Shown: positions 23,529 through 30,799 of the stretch, in pieces
Layout of the letters: each line of letters begins with the position of its first letter
Numbering within the stretch: position 1 is the first letter of the stretch
NCBI GenBank assembly: GCA_002439605.1
Contig: DJOI01000081.1
Span: 1-38,055 of the forward strand
Source of the DNA: Candidatus Segatella mututuai
GTDB taxonomy: Bacteria; Bacteroidota; Bacteroidia; Bacteroidales; Bacteroidaceae
Reading direction: 5' to 3'
DNA: 38,055 nucleotides
Translations under genes and position numbers: made by a program
Notes under the pieces: generated by a model
The model's database searches: none
Seen by the model: only the letters and a program-made list of their open reading frames with translations
Told to the model about the DNA's origin: nothing

Positions 23529-23615
23529 ATGATTACAGCAATGGTATTATTGGTTGTAGGTGCTATGGTAGCACAGGCAATCCATGTAAACAACAAGATT
23601 GAAATGGGCAAGTAA
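23529..23615 (+). CDS. Very small hydrophobic protein (28 residues)
   Basis: Residues 2-17 (Ile-Thr-Ala-Met-Val-Leu-Leu-Val-Val-Gly-Ala-Met-Val-Ala-Gln-Ala) form one hydrophobic segment, followed by a short polar tail ending in Lys. This is the composition of a single-pass membrane microprotein. It has its own promoter and is followed 58 bases later by another short gene. The function is unknown. Confidence 0.55.
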   Translation: MITAMVLLVVGAMVAQAIHVNNKIEMGK

Positions 23616-23673
23616 AATAAAATTTCACACGATTAAGCCCATAGTATTAACAAAAAAAGAAAGGATAACAATT

Positions 23674-23784
23674 ATGAAAACAAAGATTATGAAAATGATG
23701 AAGCGCATTGTCGCAAACTACATGTCGGCCATGAACAACTATGGCGAGGCATTGCTCAGAGGCAAAGGTTTGAATTGCGCATAA
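23674..23784 (+). CDS. Small basic protein (36 residues)
   Basis: Opens with Met-Lys-Thr-Lys-Ile-Met-Lys-Met-Met-Lys-Arg and continues with a Tyr/Asn/Gly-containing helix to Gly-Lys-Gly-Leu-Asn-Cys-Ala. An N-terminal amphipathic, strongly basic helix suggests binding to membrane or RNA. It is the last gene before the terminator at 23813-23844. The function is unknown. Confidence 0.55.
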   Translation: MKTKIMKMMKRIVANYMSAMNNYGEALLRGKGLNCA

Positions 23785-23812
23785 ACAAAAAGCAAATAAG
23801 CAATAAAGAGAG

Positions 23813-23844
23813 AGGCGTGCAAGTAGAAAAATACTTGTGCGCCT
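23813..23844 (+). terminator. Terminator after the small-protein cluster
   Basis: A 13-bp stem (23813-23825 with 23832-23844, two imperfect positions) around AAAAA-type loop bases is followed by a T-run on the plus strand. Confidence 0.85.
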
Positions 23845-23869
23845 TTTTTGGCAAATAATCAGCCAAACA

Positions 23870-23901
23870 TTTGCTTCTTTCCTGCAGAATGATTAACTTT
23901 G
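23870..23901 (+). promoter_or_regulatory. Promoter of trmD
   Basis: TTTG (23870-23873), exactly 20 bases, TAACTTTG (23894-23901). The expected start of transcription is about 23905, only about 5 bases before the ATG at 23910. Confidence 0.85.
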
Positions 23902-23909
23902 CAGACAAT

Positions 23910-24590
23910 ATGAGAATAGATATTATCACCGTTTTACCAGAAATGCTGGAAGGCTTCTTCAATGAGTCCATCCTTGCAAGGGCGCAGAAGAAAGGTCTCG
24001 CCGAGATTCATCTACATAATTTGCGTGATTACACATCGGATAAATGGAGGCGTGTCGACGACTACCCATACGGAGGAAGTGCTGGTATGGTAATGCAGTG
24101 TGAGCCTATCGACCGTTGCATCTCTTCCCTCAAGGCAGAACGCGACTACGATGATGTCATCTATGTGTCGCCAGATGGAGAGACCTTCAACCAGAAGATA
24201 GCCAACGAGATGTCGATGCAAGGTAATCTCATCATCCTCTGCGGCCACTACAAAGGTATCGACCAGCGAGTGCGCGACCATCTCATCACAAGAGAAATTT
24301 CCGTGGGCGACTATGTGCTGACAGGAGGCGAATTGGCAGCAGCCATTATCTCTGATGCTGTCATCCGACTCATACCTGGTGTAATCAGCGATGAACAGAG
24401 TGCATTGTCCGACTGCTTCCAGGACGACATCCTCGCCGCACCTATCTATACACGACCTGCCGACTACAAGGGATGGAAAGTACCCGAGATACTGCTCAGC
24501 GGCAACGAGGCAAAGGTAAGACAGTGGGAGTTCGACCAGGCGATGGAGCGGACAAGAAGACTGCGCCCCGACCTGTTGGGAGAAGAATAG
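23910..24590 (+). CDS. trmD: tRNA (guanine-37-N1)-methyltransferase
   Basis: 226 residues from the ATG at 23910. The upstream ATG at 23871 lies in the promoter, and the family starts with Met-Arg-Ile-Asp-Ile-Ile-Thr. The enzyme methylates G37 of tRNAs reading CNN codons and prevents +1 frameshifting. SPOUT motifs are intact: Tyr-Gly-Gly-Ser-Ala-Gly-Met near residue 59, Cys-Gly-His-Tyr-Lys-Gly-Ile-Asp near 110, and the knot Ile-Ser-Val-Gly-Asp-Tyr-Val-Leu-Thr-Gly-Gly-Glu near 133. Its leader is almost absent (about 5 bases), so the mRNA may be leaderless. DUF805 follows. Confidence 0.97.
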   Translation: MRIDIITVLPEMLEGFFNESILARAQKKGLAEIHLHNLRDYTSDKWRRVDDYPYGGSAGMVMQCEPIDRCISSLKAERDYDDVIYVSPDGETFNQKIANEMSMQGNLIILCGHYKGIDQRVRDHLITREISVGDYVLTGGELAAAIISDAVIRLIPGVISDEQSALSDCFQDDILAAPIYTRPADYKGWKVPEILLSGNEAKVRQWEFDQAMERTRRLRPDLLGEE

Positions 24591-24631
24591 AAACAATCAA
24601 CATAAATCATTAACTTTTAAGACTCATTATT

Positions 24632-25189
24632 ATGGCTAATTATGCAGAAAAGCCCCAGATGGGATTTATAGAGGCATGCAAGACCGCATGCCAGAAAATG
24701 GTAACTTTCAAAGGAAGAGCACGTCGCTCTGAGTTCTGGTGGGCCATATTAGGTATGACTATCGTCAGCCTTCTCATTACTCCTGTTGAATATCTGGGAA
24801 TGACTGGCTGTATCGTCTACTACCTACTTAGCCTTGCCATTGCCATCATGTCATTTTCATTGACATTCCGTCGGCTACATGATACAGGCCGAAGTGGTTG
24901 GTTTGCTGGCTTGCCTTCCATCATCTGTCTTGTCGGCATTACCCTCATTATTATAGGCTGTCTCAACACGGGAATTAGTTTTTCGGAACTGACGGAAACA
25001 TCCGACACACTGACAGAAGAAATCATTGACAACATGACGAATAAAAGCTCCATGAACGCCATAATAGGAACGTTCATGATTCTTGCAAGCGGTGTGTTCA
25101 ACATCGTTGTTTTCATTTTCTGTTGCATGGATTCAAAACCAGGAACCAACAAGTATGGAGAAAGCCCCAAGTATATAGAAGAGGCATAA
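24632..25189 (+). CDS. DUF805 family membrane protein
   Basis: 185 residues. DUF805 has a cytoplasmic start with Arg-x-Arg-Arg-Ser-Glu-Phe-Trp-Trp (about 29-37), then four hydrophobic segments (about 38-57, 60-76, 90-110, 145-167), with the Phe-Arg-Arg-Leu-His-Asp motif near 80. A 30-residue insertion (about 110-140) with several Thr/Ser/Glu replaces the usual short loop between segments three and four. The protein ends with Tyr-Gly-x-Ser-Pro-Lys. It lies 42 bases after trmD, probably co-transcribed. The molecular role of the family is not known. Confidence 0.9.
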   Translation: MANYAEKPQMGFIEACKTACQKMVTFKGRARRSEFWWAILGMTIVSLLITPVEYLGMTGCIVYYLLSLAIAIMSFSLTFRRLHDTGRSGWFAGLPSIICLVGITLIIIGCLNTGISFSELTETSDTLTEEIIDNMTNKSSMNAIIGTFMILASGVFNIVVFIFCCMDSKPGTNKYGESPKYIEEA

Positions 25190-25227
25190 AGAAAACTAAC
25201 GAAAGCACCATAAAGAAGACAAGCATA

Positions 25228-26067
25228 TTAAAGATGCTCCTTACAGAAGGCTTCACCCAGCGTGAAGCCTTCTTCGTAAAGGCGTTCCAACTTATCGGTA
25301 TCCTTCTCTATCCGTCCCACCTCCAATGGGCGCAACGGACGTATACAGGTTATCTTGCCAGCAGCCTCCAAGTCATCCACCAATTGTATCTGCTCATTAT
25401 AAGATTTATGGCGATGGCTCAACGCCACACGAAGGCGCGGATAGTTCTTATATAAATAAGGTATCTTCCTGTCCTTCCCGTTATCACGCCATCCTTTGTT
25501 GCGCGTCAGCACCACTACATTGTGCTCATACCCCTTCTCTATGGCACGAAGCACAGGAATGCTGTCGGCTATACCACCGTCCAACATCGGGATGCCATCC
25601 ACCCAGACTATCTTGCTCACATAAGGAAGGCTACTGGAGGCACGTACAATGTCGAGCGCACGCTGCCGGTCATGGCACTCCGACAAATACATGGCTTTTC
25701 CCGTCAGACAGTTGGTAGTAACCATCTCAAAACGGTCAGCATACTTAAAATAAGTATCAAAGTCGAATGGCAACAACTGATTTGGAAACTTGTCGTAGAG
25801 CAACTTGCTGTCGAAGATACAGCCTTGAGTCACCAGATGCCGCAAACCTATATACTGATAACGAGCCAAATAGTCTATATTAGAAATACGTGCGCGCCGA
25901 GGCTGACGGCTCATATACGACATACCATTACAAGCGCCAGCAGACACCGCCACCGTGTAGGGAAAATACAAATCATACTTCATGAAGGCATCCAATACAC
26001 CACTGGTGAACACACCACGCATACCACCACCTTCCAATACCAAACCCGCACTAAGTCTTAAGTCCAT
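25228..26067 (-). CDS. Patatin-like phospholipase (YjjU type)
   Basis: 279 residues. The oxyanion-hole glycine run (Glu-Gly-Gly-Gly-Met-Arg-Gly, 12-18), the nucleophile Ser42 and the Asp-Gly-Gly (near residue 163) with its catalytic Asp are all visible. The nucleophile elbow reads Ala-Val-Ser-Ala-Gly (40-44) in place of Gly-x-Ser-x-Gly. The C-terminal 70 residues (Pro-Leu-Arg-Pro-Leu-Glu-Val-Gly-Arg then a helix) are typical of YjjU. It likely cleaves acyl esters of lipids in the cytoplasm. It has its own promoter, divergent from the aminopeptidase P gene. The 3' coding end contains a strong hairpin (25245-25273). Confidence 0.93.
   Translation of the reverse strand: MDLRLSAGLVLEGGGMRGVFTSGVLDAFMKYDLYFPYTVAVSAGACNGMSYMSRQPRRARISNIDYLARYQYIGLRHLVTQGCIFDSKLLYDKFPNQLLPFDFDTYFKYADRFEMVTTNCLTGKAMYLSECHDRQRALDIVRASSSLPYVSKIVWVDGIPMLDGGIADSIPVLRAIEKGYEHNVVVLTRNKGWRDNGKDRKIPYLYKNYPRLRVALSHRHKSYNEQIQLVDDLEAAGKITCIRPLRPLEVGRIEKDTDKLERLYEEGFTLGEAFCKEHL
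25245..25273. repeat. Perfect 12-bp inverted repeat inside the patatin coding end
   Basis: 25245-25256 pairs with 25262-25273 around a 5-base loop. It lies 17 bases inside the stop of the patatin gene and 55 bases past the convergent DUF805 gene. Neither side has a T-run, so it is not a classic terminator. Confidence 0.8.
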
Positions 26068-26166
26068 AGCCTACTATCTGTTTCTGTTTTCATTCGTTTT
26101 GCGTCAGAATGCAGTCCGAATCTATTAATAATTTATAAATTCACACTAAATACATACTTTTGATTG

Positions 26167-26174
26167 CAAAGATA
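26167..26174 (-). promoter_or_regulatory. -7 box of the patatin gene
   Basis: TATCTTTG on the minus strand (26174-26167). No good -33 element. The leader is about 95 bases. The facing -7 box of the aminopeptidase gene is only 24 bases away. Confidence 0.65.
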
Positions 26175-26197
26175 CGCATTTTTAAGGAAATAATTGC

Positions 26198-26205
26198 TAA
26201 CTTTG
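26198..26205 (+). promoter_or_regulatory. -7 box of the aminopeptidase P gene
   Basis: TAACTTTG at 26198-26205, 29 bases before the ATG at 26234. No clear -33 element. Confidence 0.65.
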
Positions 26206-26233
26206 CAGCAAATTAAAGTAAATTTCTAAAATT

Positions 26234-27652
26234 ATGTTTAGCAAGGATACTTACATCAAGCGACGCGAAGAGCTCAAGAAGCTTGTAAAAAGTGGCGTCA
26301 TTATTATTTTCGGAAATAACAACTCACCTTGTAATTTTCCAAATAACGGTTATTACCCTTTCCGTCAAGATTCATCATTCCTTTATTATTTTGGACAGCA
26401 ACGCGACGGATTAGTTGGGGTCATCGATATAGACAACAACAAAGAGACCCTAATTGGTGATGACATCGATTTGGTAGATATCGTATGGTATGGTAGCGTA
26501 AACAGCGTACAAGACTTGGCAGAGCAAGTGGGCGTTCATCACTCTGCACCAATGAAATCGTTGAAAGCTATCTGCAATGAAGCCATGGCGAAGAAGCGTA
26601 AGATCCATTTCTTACCCCCATACCGTTTTGATATTAAGCTCCAAATATTCAATTTGTTAGGCATTCATCCCAATCAGCAAAAGGAAGAAGCTTCCATGGA
26701 TCTCATCAAGGCAGTTGTAAAAATGCGTTCTACCAAGACAGCAGAAGAAATTGAAGAGTTAGAACGCGCAGCCATCATAGGATACAAAATGCATACTACT
26801 GCTATGAAACTAATTCGTCCAGGCATCACTGAAAAATACGTGGCCGGACAACTCACTGGCATAGCAGAATCATACGGAGCAATGGTTAGTTTCCCAACCA
26901 TTTTCACTCAACATGGTGAAATCCAACATGGTTATCCATCCATGAACAAGCTTGAGGAAGGAAGACTGGCTCTTTGTGACGCAGGTGCTGAAACCATCAA
27001 TAATTATTGCTCTGACAATACTCGCACAATGCCTGTGAATGGCAAATATAGTCAACGGCAATTGGAAATTTATTCCATCGTAGAAGCATGTCATGACTAT
27101 GCACTAGAAGTAGCCAAACCTGGTATTAAATGGGCTGATGTTCATTTCGCCGTATGCCACCTGCTTTTCGATCGCATGAAGGAACTTGGCCTCGCAAAAG
27201 GTGACACAGAAGAAGCTGTTAAGGCTGGTGCACATGCTATGTTCCTACCTCACGGATTGGGACACATGATGGGCATGGATGTACACGATATGGAAAATCT
27301 CGATCAAATTAATGTAGGATTCGACGAGGAAGTTCGTCCTAACCTTGAACAATTTGGAACCAACTGCTTGCGAATGGGACGCCGCTTGCAAGAAGGCTTC
27401 GTTGTCACTGATGAGCCAGGCATATACTTTATTCCTGCGCTCATCGACGACTGGAAAGCAAAGGGGCATTGTGCAGAATTTCTTAACTTCGACAAGATCG
27501 AAACATATAAAGACTTTGGAGGCATCCGCATTGAGGACGACTTGCTGATCACAAAAGATGGTTGTCGCTTCCTTGGAAAAGACCGAATACCTTACCACCC
27601 CAAGGATGTTGAGGAATATATGGAAAAAAATCAGATGAAGCAACTATTATAA
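26234..27652 (+). CDS. pepP: Xaa-Pro aminopeptidase (aminopeptidase P, M24B)
   Basis: 472 residues, cytoplasmic, cleaving the first residue before proline. The N-terminal creatinase-like domain runs to about 170. The C-terminal pita-bread domain holds all five metal ligands: Asp in Cys-Asp-Ala-Gly-Ala, Asp in Ser-Asp-Asn-Thr-Arg, His in His-Gly-Leu-Gly-His-Met-Met-Gly, Glu in Thr-Asp-Glu-Pro-Gly-Ile, and Glu in Arg-Ile-Glu-Asp-Asp. It is probably in one transcript with the exported C1 peptidase (49 bases downstream). The codons look more A/T-ending than those of neighbours by eye; this was not counted. Confidence 0.96.
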   Translation: MFSKDTYIKRREELKKLVKSGVIIIFGNNNSPCNFPNNGYYPFRQDSSFLYYFGQQRDGLVGVIDIDNNKETLIGDDIDLVDIVWYGSVNSVQDLAEQVGVHHSAPMKSLKAICNEAMAKKRKIHFLPPYRFDIKLQIFNLLGIHPNQQKEEASMDLIKAVVKMRSTKTAEEIEELERAAIIGYKMHTTAMKLIRPGITEKYVAGQLTGIAESYGAMVSFPTIFTQHGEIQHGYPSMNKLEEGRLALCDAGAETINNYCSDNTRTMPVNGKYSQRQLEIYSIVEACHDYALEVAKPGIKWADVHFAVCHLLFDRMKELGLAKGDTEEAVKAGAHAMFLPHGLGHMMGMDVHDMENLDQINVGFDEEVRPNLEQFGTNCLRMGRRLQEGFVVTDEPGIYFIPALIDDWKAKGHCAEFLNFDKIETYKDFGGIRIEDDLLITKDGCRFLGKDRIPYHPKDVEEYMEKNQMKQLL

Positions 27653-27701
27653 CATATCATCAAAGAGAACAACGACATTAGTATAATCAAAGAGAAATTA
27701 A

Positions 27702-28913
27702 ATGAAAAAAACATTAATCGCTGCAGCATTAATGGCATTGGTTGCCACAGGTGCCTATGCTAAGACTGCAAAAGATTCAGCAGCTATCGCAAAAAACAAG
27801 CCTGTATTTACAGTGGTAAAAGAAAATCCAATCACAACTGTCAAAGACCAAAACCGCAGCGGTACGTGCTGGGCATACTCAACCCTCAGTTTCTTCGAGA
27901 GCGAGATTCTGAAGAAAACAGGAAAAACATACGACCTTAGCGAGATGTACGTAGCCAACAAGACCTATATGGATCGTGCCACTATGGCAGTGAGAATGCA
28001 CGGCGACGTAAGCTTCTCCCAGGGCGGCAGCGCATACGACGTACTCTACTGCTTACAGCACTATGGCATCGTACCAGAGACAGCCATGCCAGCTCCTGGT
28101 ACATTGACAGGTGACTCACTCGCCAACTTTGGCGAGTTCTTCGAGGTAATGACACCTTACGTAGAGGCTGTGGCCAAGAGCAAAGCAAAAAAAATTTCCA
28201 CAGCATGGAAGAGTGGTCTCCAGGGCATCATCGACTCATACATCGGCAAGGCTCCCGAGAAATTCACTTACCAGGGCAAGCAGTACACTCCACAGAGTTT
28301 CTGCCAAAGCCTCGGCTTGAACCTTGACGATTATGTAACCATCACCAGTTACACACACCACCCAATGTGGAGCAAGTTTGCCGTTGAGGTACAGGACAAC
28401 TGGCGCTGGCCTTTGAGCTACAACGTTCCAATGGACGACCTCTGCAAGATTATCGACAACGCCGTGAACAATGGCTACACTGTGGCTTGGGGCGGTGACG
28501 TTACAGAGGACGGTTTCACTCGCAAGGGTCTCGGAATCGCTTACGACGTGAAGAAGGTTCGCTCCATGTCAGGAACCGATGCCGACCGTTGGTTCAAGCT
28601 CTCCAAGGACGAGAAGAAAGAGAAGTTCGACTCACTCGGTGTCAACGCTCCAGAGATAGTTCCTACACAGGCAATGCGCCAGGAAGCTTTCGACAACTGG
28701 GAGACAACCGACGACCACGGCATGCACATCTACGGAATTGCCAAGGATCAGAACGGCAAGGAGTACTATATGGTGAAGAACTCTTGGGGCGAGTATGGCG
28801 ACTACAAGGGCACATGGTACATGACCAAGGCTTTCGTAACCTACAAGACCATGGACTTCATGGTAAACAAGAACGCCATTCCCAAGGACATCCGCAAAAA
28901 ACTCGGCATATAA
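27702..28913 (+). CDS. Exported C1 cysteine peptidase, bleomycin-hydrolase/PepC type
   Basis: 403 residues with a Sec signal peptide ending about Ala20 (Ala-Tyr-Ala-Lys). The papain-like triad is complete: Gln50 and Cys56 in Asp-Gln-Asn-Arg-Ser-Gly-Thr-Cys-Trp, a His in Asp-Asp-His-Gly-Met-His (His339 by alignment with the family's His-x-Met), and Asn360 in Lys-Asn-Ser-Trp-Gly. Bleomycin hydrolase/PepC enzymes are usually cytoplasmic aminopeptidases; the signal peptide here puts this one in the periplasm or outside. It follows pepP on the same strand, which suggests joint use of peptides. Its terminator is at 28936-28966. Confidence 0.95.
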   Translation: MKKTLIAAALMALVATGAYAKTAKDSAAIAKNKPVFTVVKENPITTVKDQNRSGTCWAYSTLSFFESEILKKTGKTYDLSEMYVANKTYMDRATMAVRMHGDVSFSQGGSAYDVLYCLQHYGIVPETAMPAPGTLTGDSLANFGEFFEVMTPYVEAVAKSKAKKISTAWKSGLQGIIDSYIGKAPEKFTYQGKQYTPQSFCQSLGLNLDDYVTITSYTHHPMWSKFAVEVQDNWRWPLSYNVPMDDLCKIIDNAVNNGYTVAWGGDVTEDGFTRKGLGIAYDVKKVRSMSGTDADRWFKLSKDEKKEKFDSLGVNAPEIVPTQAMRQEAFDNWETTDDHGMHIYGIAKDQNGKEYYMVKNSWGEYGDYKGTWYMTKAFVTYKTMDFMVNKNAIPKDIRKKLGI

Positions 28914-28935
28914 AAACAACCAACAAATATACCGT

Positions 28936-28966
28936 AAGGGGCTGCAAGAAAACTTTGCAGCCCCTT
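28936..28966 (+). terminator. Terminator after the C1 peptidase
   Basis: A perfect 12-bp stem (28936-28947 with 28955-28966) with a 7-base loop is followed by ATTTTATT. It lies 22 bases past the stop. Confidence 0.88.
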
Positions 28967-29046
28967 ATTTTATTATTTTCATCTAAACATTTCTTATTGT
29001 CACAATATTTTCGTAACTTTACACCCAGAAAATAAAAAACAATAAA

Positions 29047-30768
29047 ATGCATTTTAAATGGAATTATGAAGCACCGACACCAGAACAGCAAAAAACTGCC
29101 AAGGAATTAGGCGACAAGCTCAATATCAGTCCAATCCTTGGCCAGCTTCTTATCCAGCGAGGCATTACTACGGAATCAGCCGCCAAGAGATTCTTCAGGC
29201 CACAACTGGCCGATCTCATCAATCCTTTTTTGATGAAGGACATGGATGTGGCGGTAGATCGCTTGAATGATGCCATGGGGCGGAAGGAACGCGTTCTGGT
29301 CTATGGAGATTACGATGTCGATGGATGCACAGCCGTTGCCTTGGTGTACAAATTTCTGCAGCAATTTTATTCCAATATAGAATACTACATACCCAACCGA
29401 TACGATGAGGGATATGGAGTAAGCAGAAAAGGAATAGACTACGCCCATGAAACTGGTGTCAAACTGATTATCATTCTTGACTGCGGCATCAAAGCGGTCA
29501 AAGAAATAGAGTATGCCAAGAGCCTTGGCATCGATTTCATCATCTGCGACCATCACGTTCCCGACGAGGTGATGCCACCAGCTGTGGCCATACTTAACCC
29601 CAAGCGAGCTGACGATCCATTTCCATTCAAGCACCTGTGCGGGTGTGGTGTTGGCTTCAAGTTTATGCAGGCTTTTGCCAAGGATAACGGAATTCCATTC
29701 TCGCGACTGATTCCCCTACTCGATTTCTGCGCCGTCAGCATTGCCGCCGACATTGTACCAGTAGTAGACGAAAACCGCATCTTGGCTTTTCACGGTCTGA
29801 AACTACTCAACTCCAACCCCAGTATCGGTTTGAAATCCATCATCGATATCTGTGGACTTAACGGGCGCGAAATATCTATGAGCGATATCGTCTTCAAGAT
29901 TGGACCACGCATCAATGCCTCTGGAAGAATGGAAAACGGTAAGCTAAGTGTAGACCTATTGGTGGAGCGCGACTTTTCCACAGCTCTGCGCATGGCAAAA
30001 CATATCAATGAATACAACGAACAGCGCAAGGACATCGACAAGCAGATGACCGAAGAAGCCAATGGCATCGTGGCAAGACTGGAAAGCCAGAAACACAATT
30101 CAAGCATCGTTCTCTACGACGAAGGATGGAAGAAAGGCGTGATAGGCATCGTGGCATCACGACTGACCGAAATCTATTTTCGCCCTACAGTGGTACTCAC
30201 AAAAGAAGGCGACATGGCTACAGGTTCCGCCCGCAGCGTAACAGGATTTGATGTATATTCTGCCATCAAGAGTTGCCGCGACCTGCTGGTCAACTTTGGC
30301 GGACATACCTATGCTGCTGGCCTCACCTTGAAATGGGAACATGTCAAGGAGTTCAGAAATCGTTTCCAAAAATATGTAGAAGAACATATCGCTCCCGAAC
30401 AGACCGAGGCGATACTGAATATTGACGCAAGACTTGACTTCAAGGATATCACCAAACACCTCTATAACGACTTGAAGCGCTTCGCACCCTTCGGTCCCTG
30501 CAACCAGAAGCCCGTATTCAGCACCCATCGCGTGTACGACTATGGCACAAGCAAGGTAGTGGGTCGTGAGCAGGAACACATCAAATTGGAACTTGTAGAC
30601 TCCAAGTCGAGCAATGTCGTCAATGGAATTGCCTTTGGCCAGAGTGCGTCTGCCCGATATATCAAAAGCAAGCGTAGTTTCGACATTGCATATACCATCG
30701 AGGAAAATGTATTCAAGAAAAACCAAATACAACTTCAGATAGAAGACATCCGACCCAATGAAAACTGA
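29047..30768 (+). CDS. recJ: Single-stranded-DNA-specific 5'-3' exonuclease RecJ
   Basis: 573 residues, the usual length. It degrades 5' single-stranded tails in recombination and mismatch repair. The DHH motifs are intact: Asp88-Tyr-Asp90-Val-Asp92, Leu-Asp-Cys-Gly near 145, and Asp168-His169-His170. The DHHA1 part has Ser-Gly-Arg-Met-Glu-Asn-Gly near 295 and Gly-Gly-His-Thr-Tyr-Ala-Ala-Gly near 420, and a C-terminal OB domain follows. recQ begins 31 bases after the stop, so helicase and exonuclease of the RecQ-RecJ end-processing pathway are co-transcribed. A near-match to a -7 box (TAACTTTA, 29014-29021) precedes it. Confidence 0.98.
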   Translation: MHFKWNYEAPTPEQQKTAKELGDKLNISPILGQLLIQRGITTESAAKRFFRPQLADLINPFLMKDMDVAVDRLNDAMGRKERVLVYGDYDVDGCTAVALVYKFLQQFYSNIEYYIPNRYDEGYGVSRKGIDYAHETGVKLIIILDCGIKAVKEIEYAKSLGIDFIICDHHVPDEVMPPAVAILNPKRADDPFPFKHLCGCGVGFKFMQAFAKDNGIPFSRLIPLLDFCAVSIAADIVPVVDENRILAFHGLKLLNSNPSIGLKSIIDICGLNGREISMSDIVFKIGPRINASGRMENGKLSVDLLVERDFSTALRMAKHINEYNEQRKDIDKQMTEEANGIVARLESQKHNSSIVLYDEGWKKGVIGIVASRLTEIYFRPTVVLTKEGDMATGSARSVTGFDVYSAIKSCRDLLVNFGGHTYAAGLTLKWEHVKEFRNRFQKYVEEHIAPEQTEAILNIDARLDFKDITKHLYNDLKRFAPFGPCNQKPVFSTHRVYDYGTSKVVGREQEHIKLELVDSKSSNVVNGIAFGQSASARYIKSKRSFDIAYTIEENVFKKNQIQLQIEDIRPNEN

Positions 30769-30799
30769 GTAGACATAAGATTCCATACCACAGCAACCC

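Noticed and set aside
26234..27652. Horizontal transfer of the aminopeptidase P gene
   Set aside because: The codons look more AT-rich by eye, but the gene is a common housekeeping peptidase in the phylum and no counts were made.
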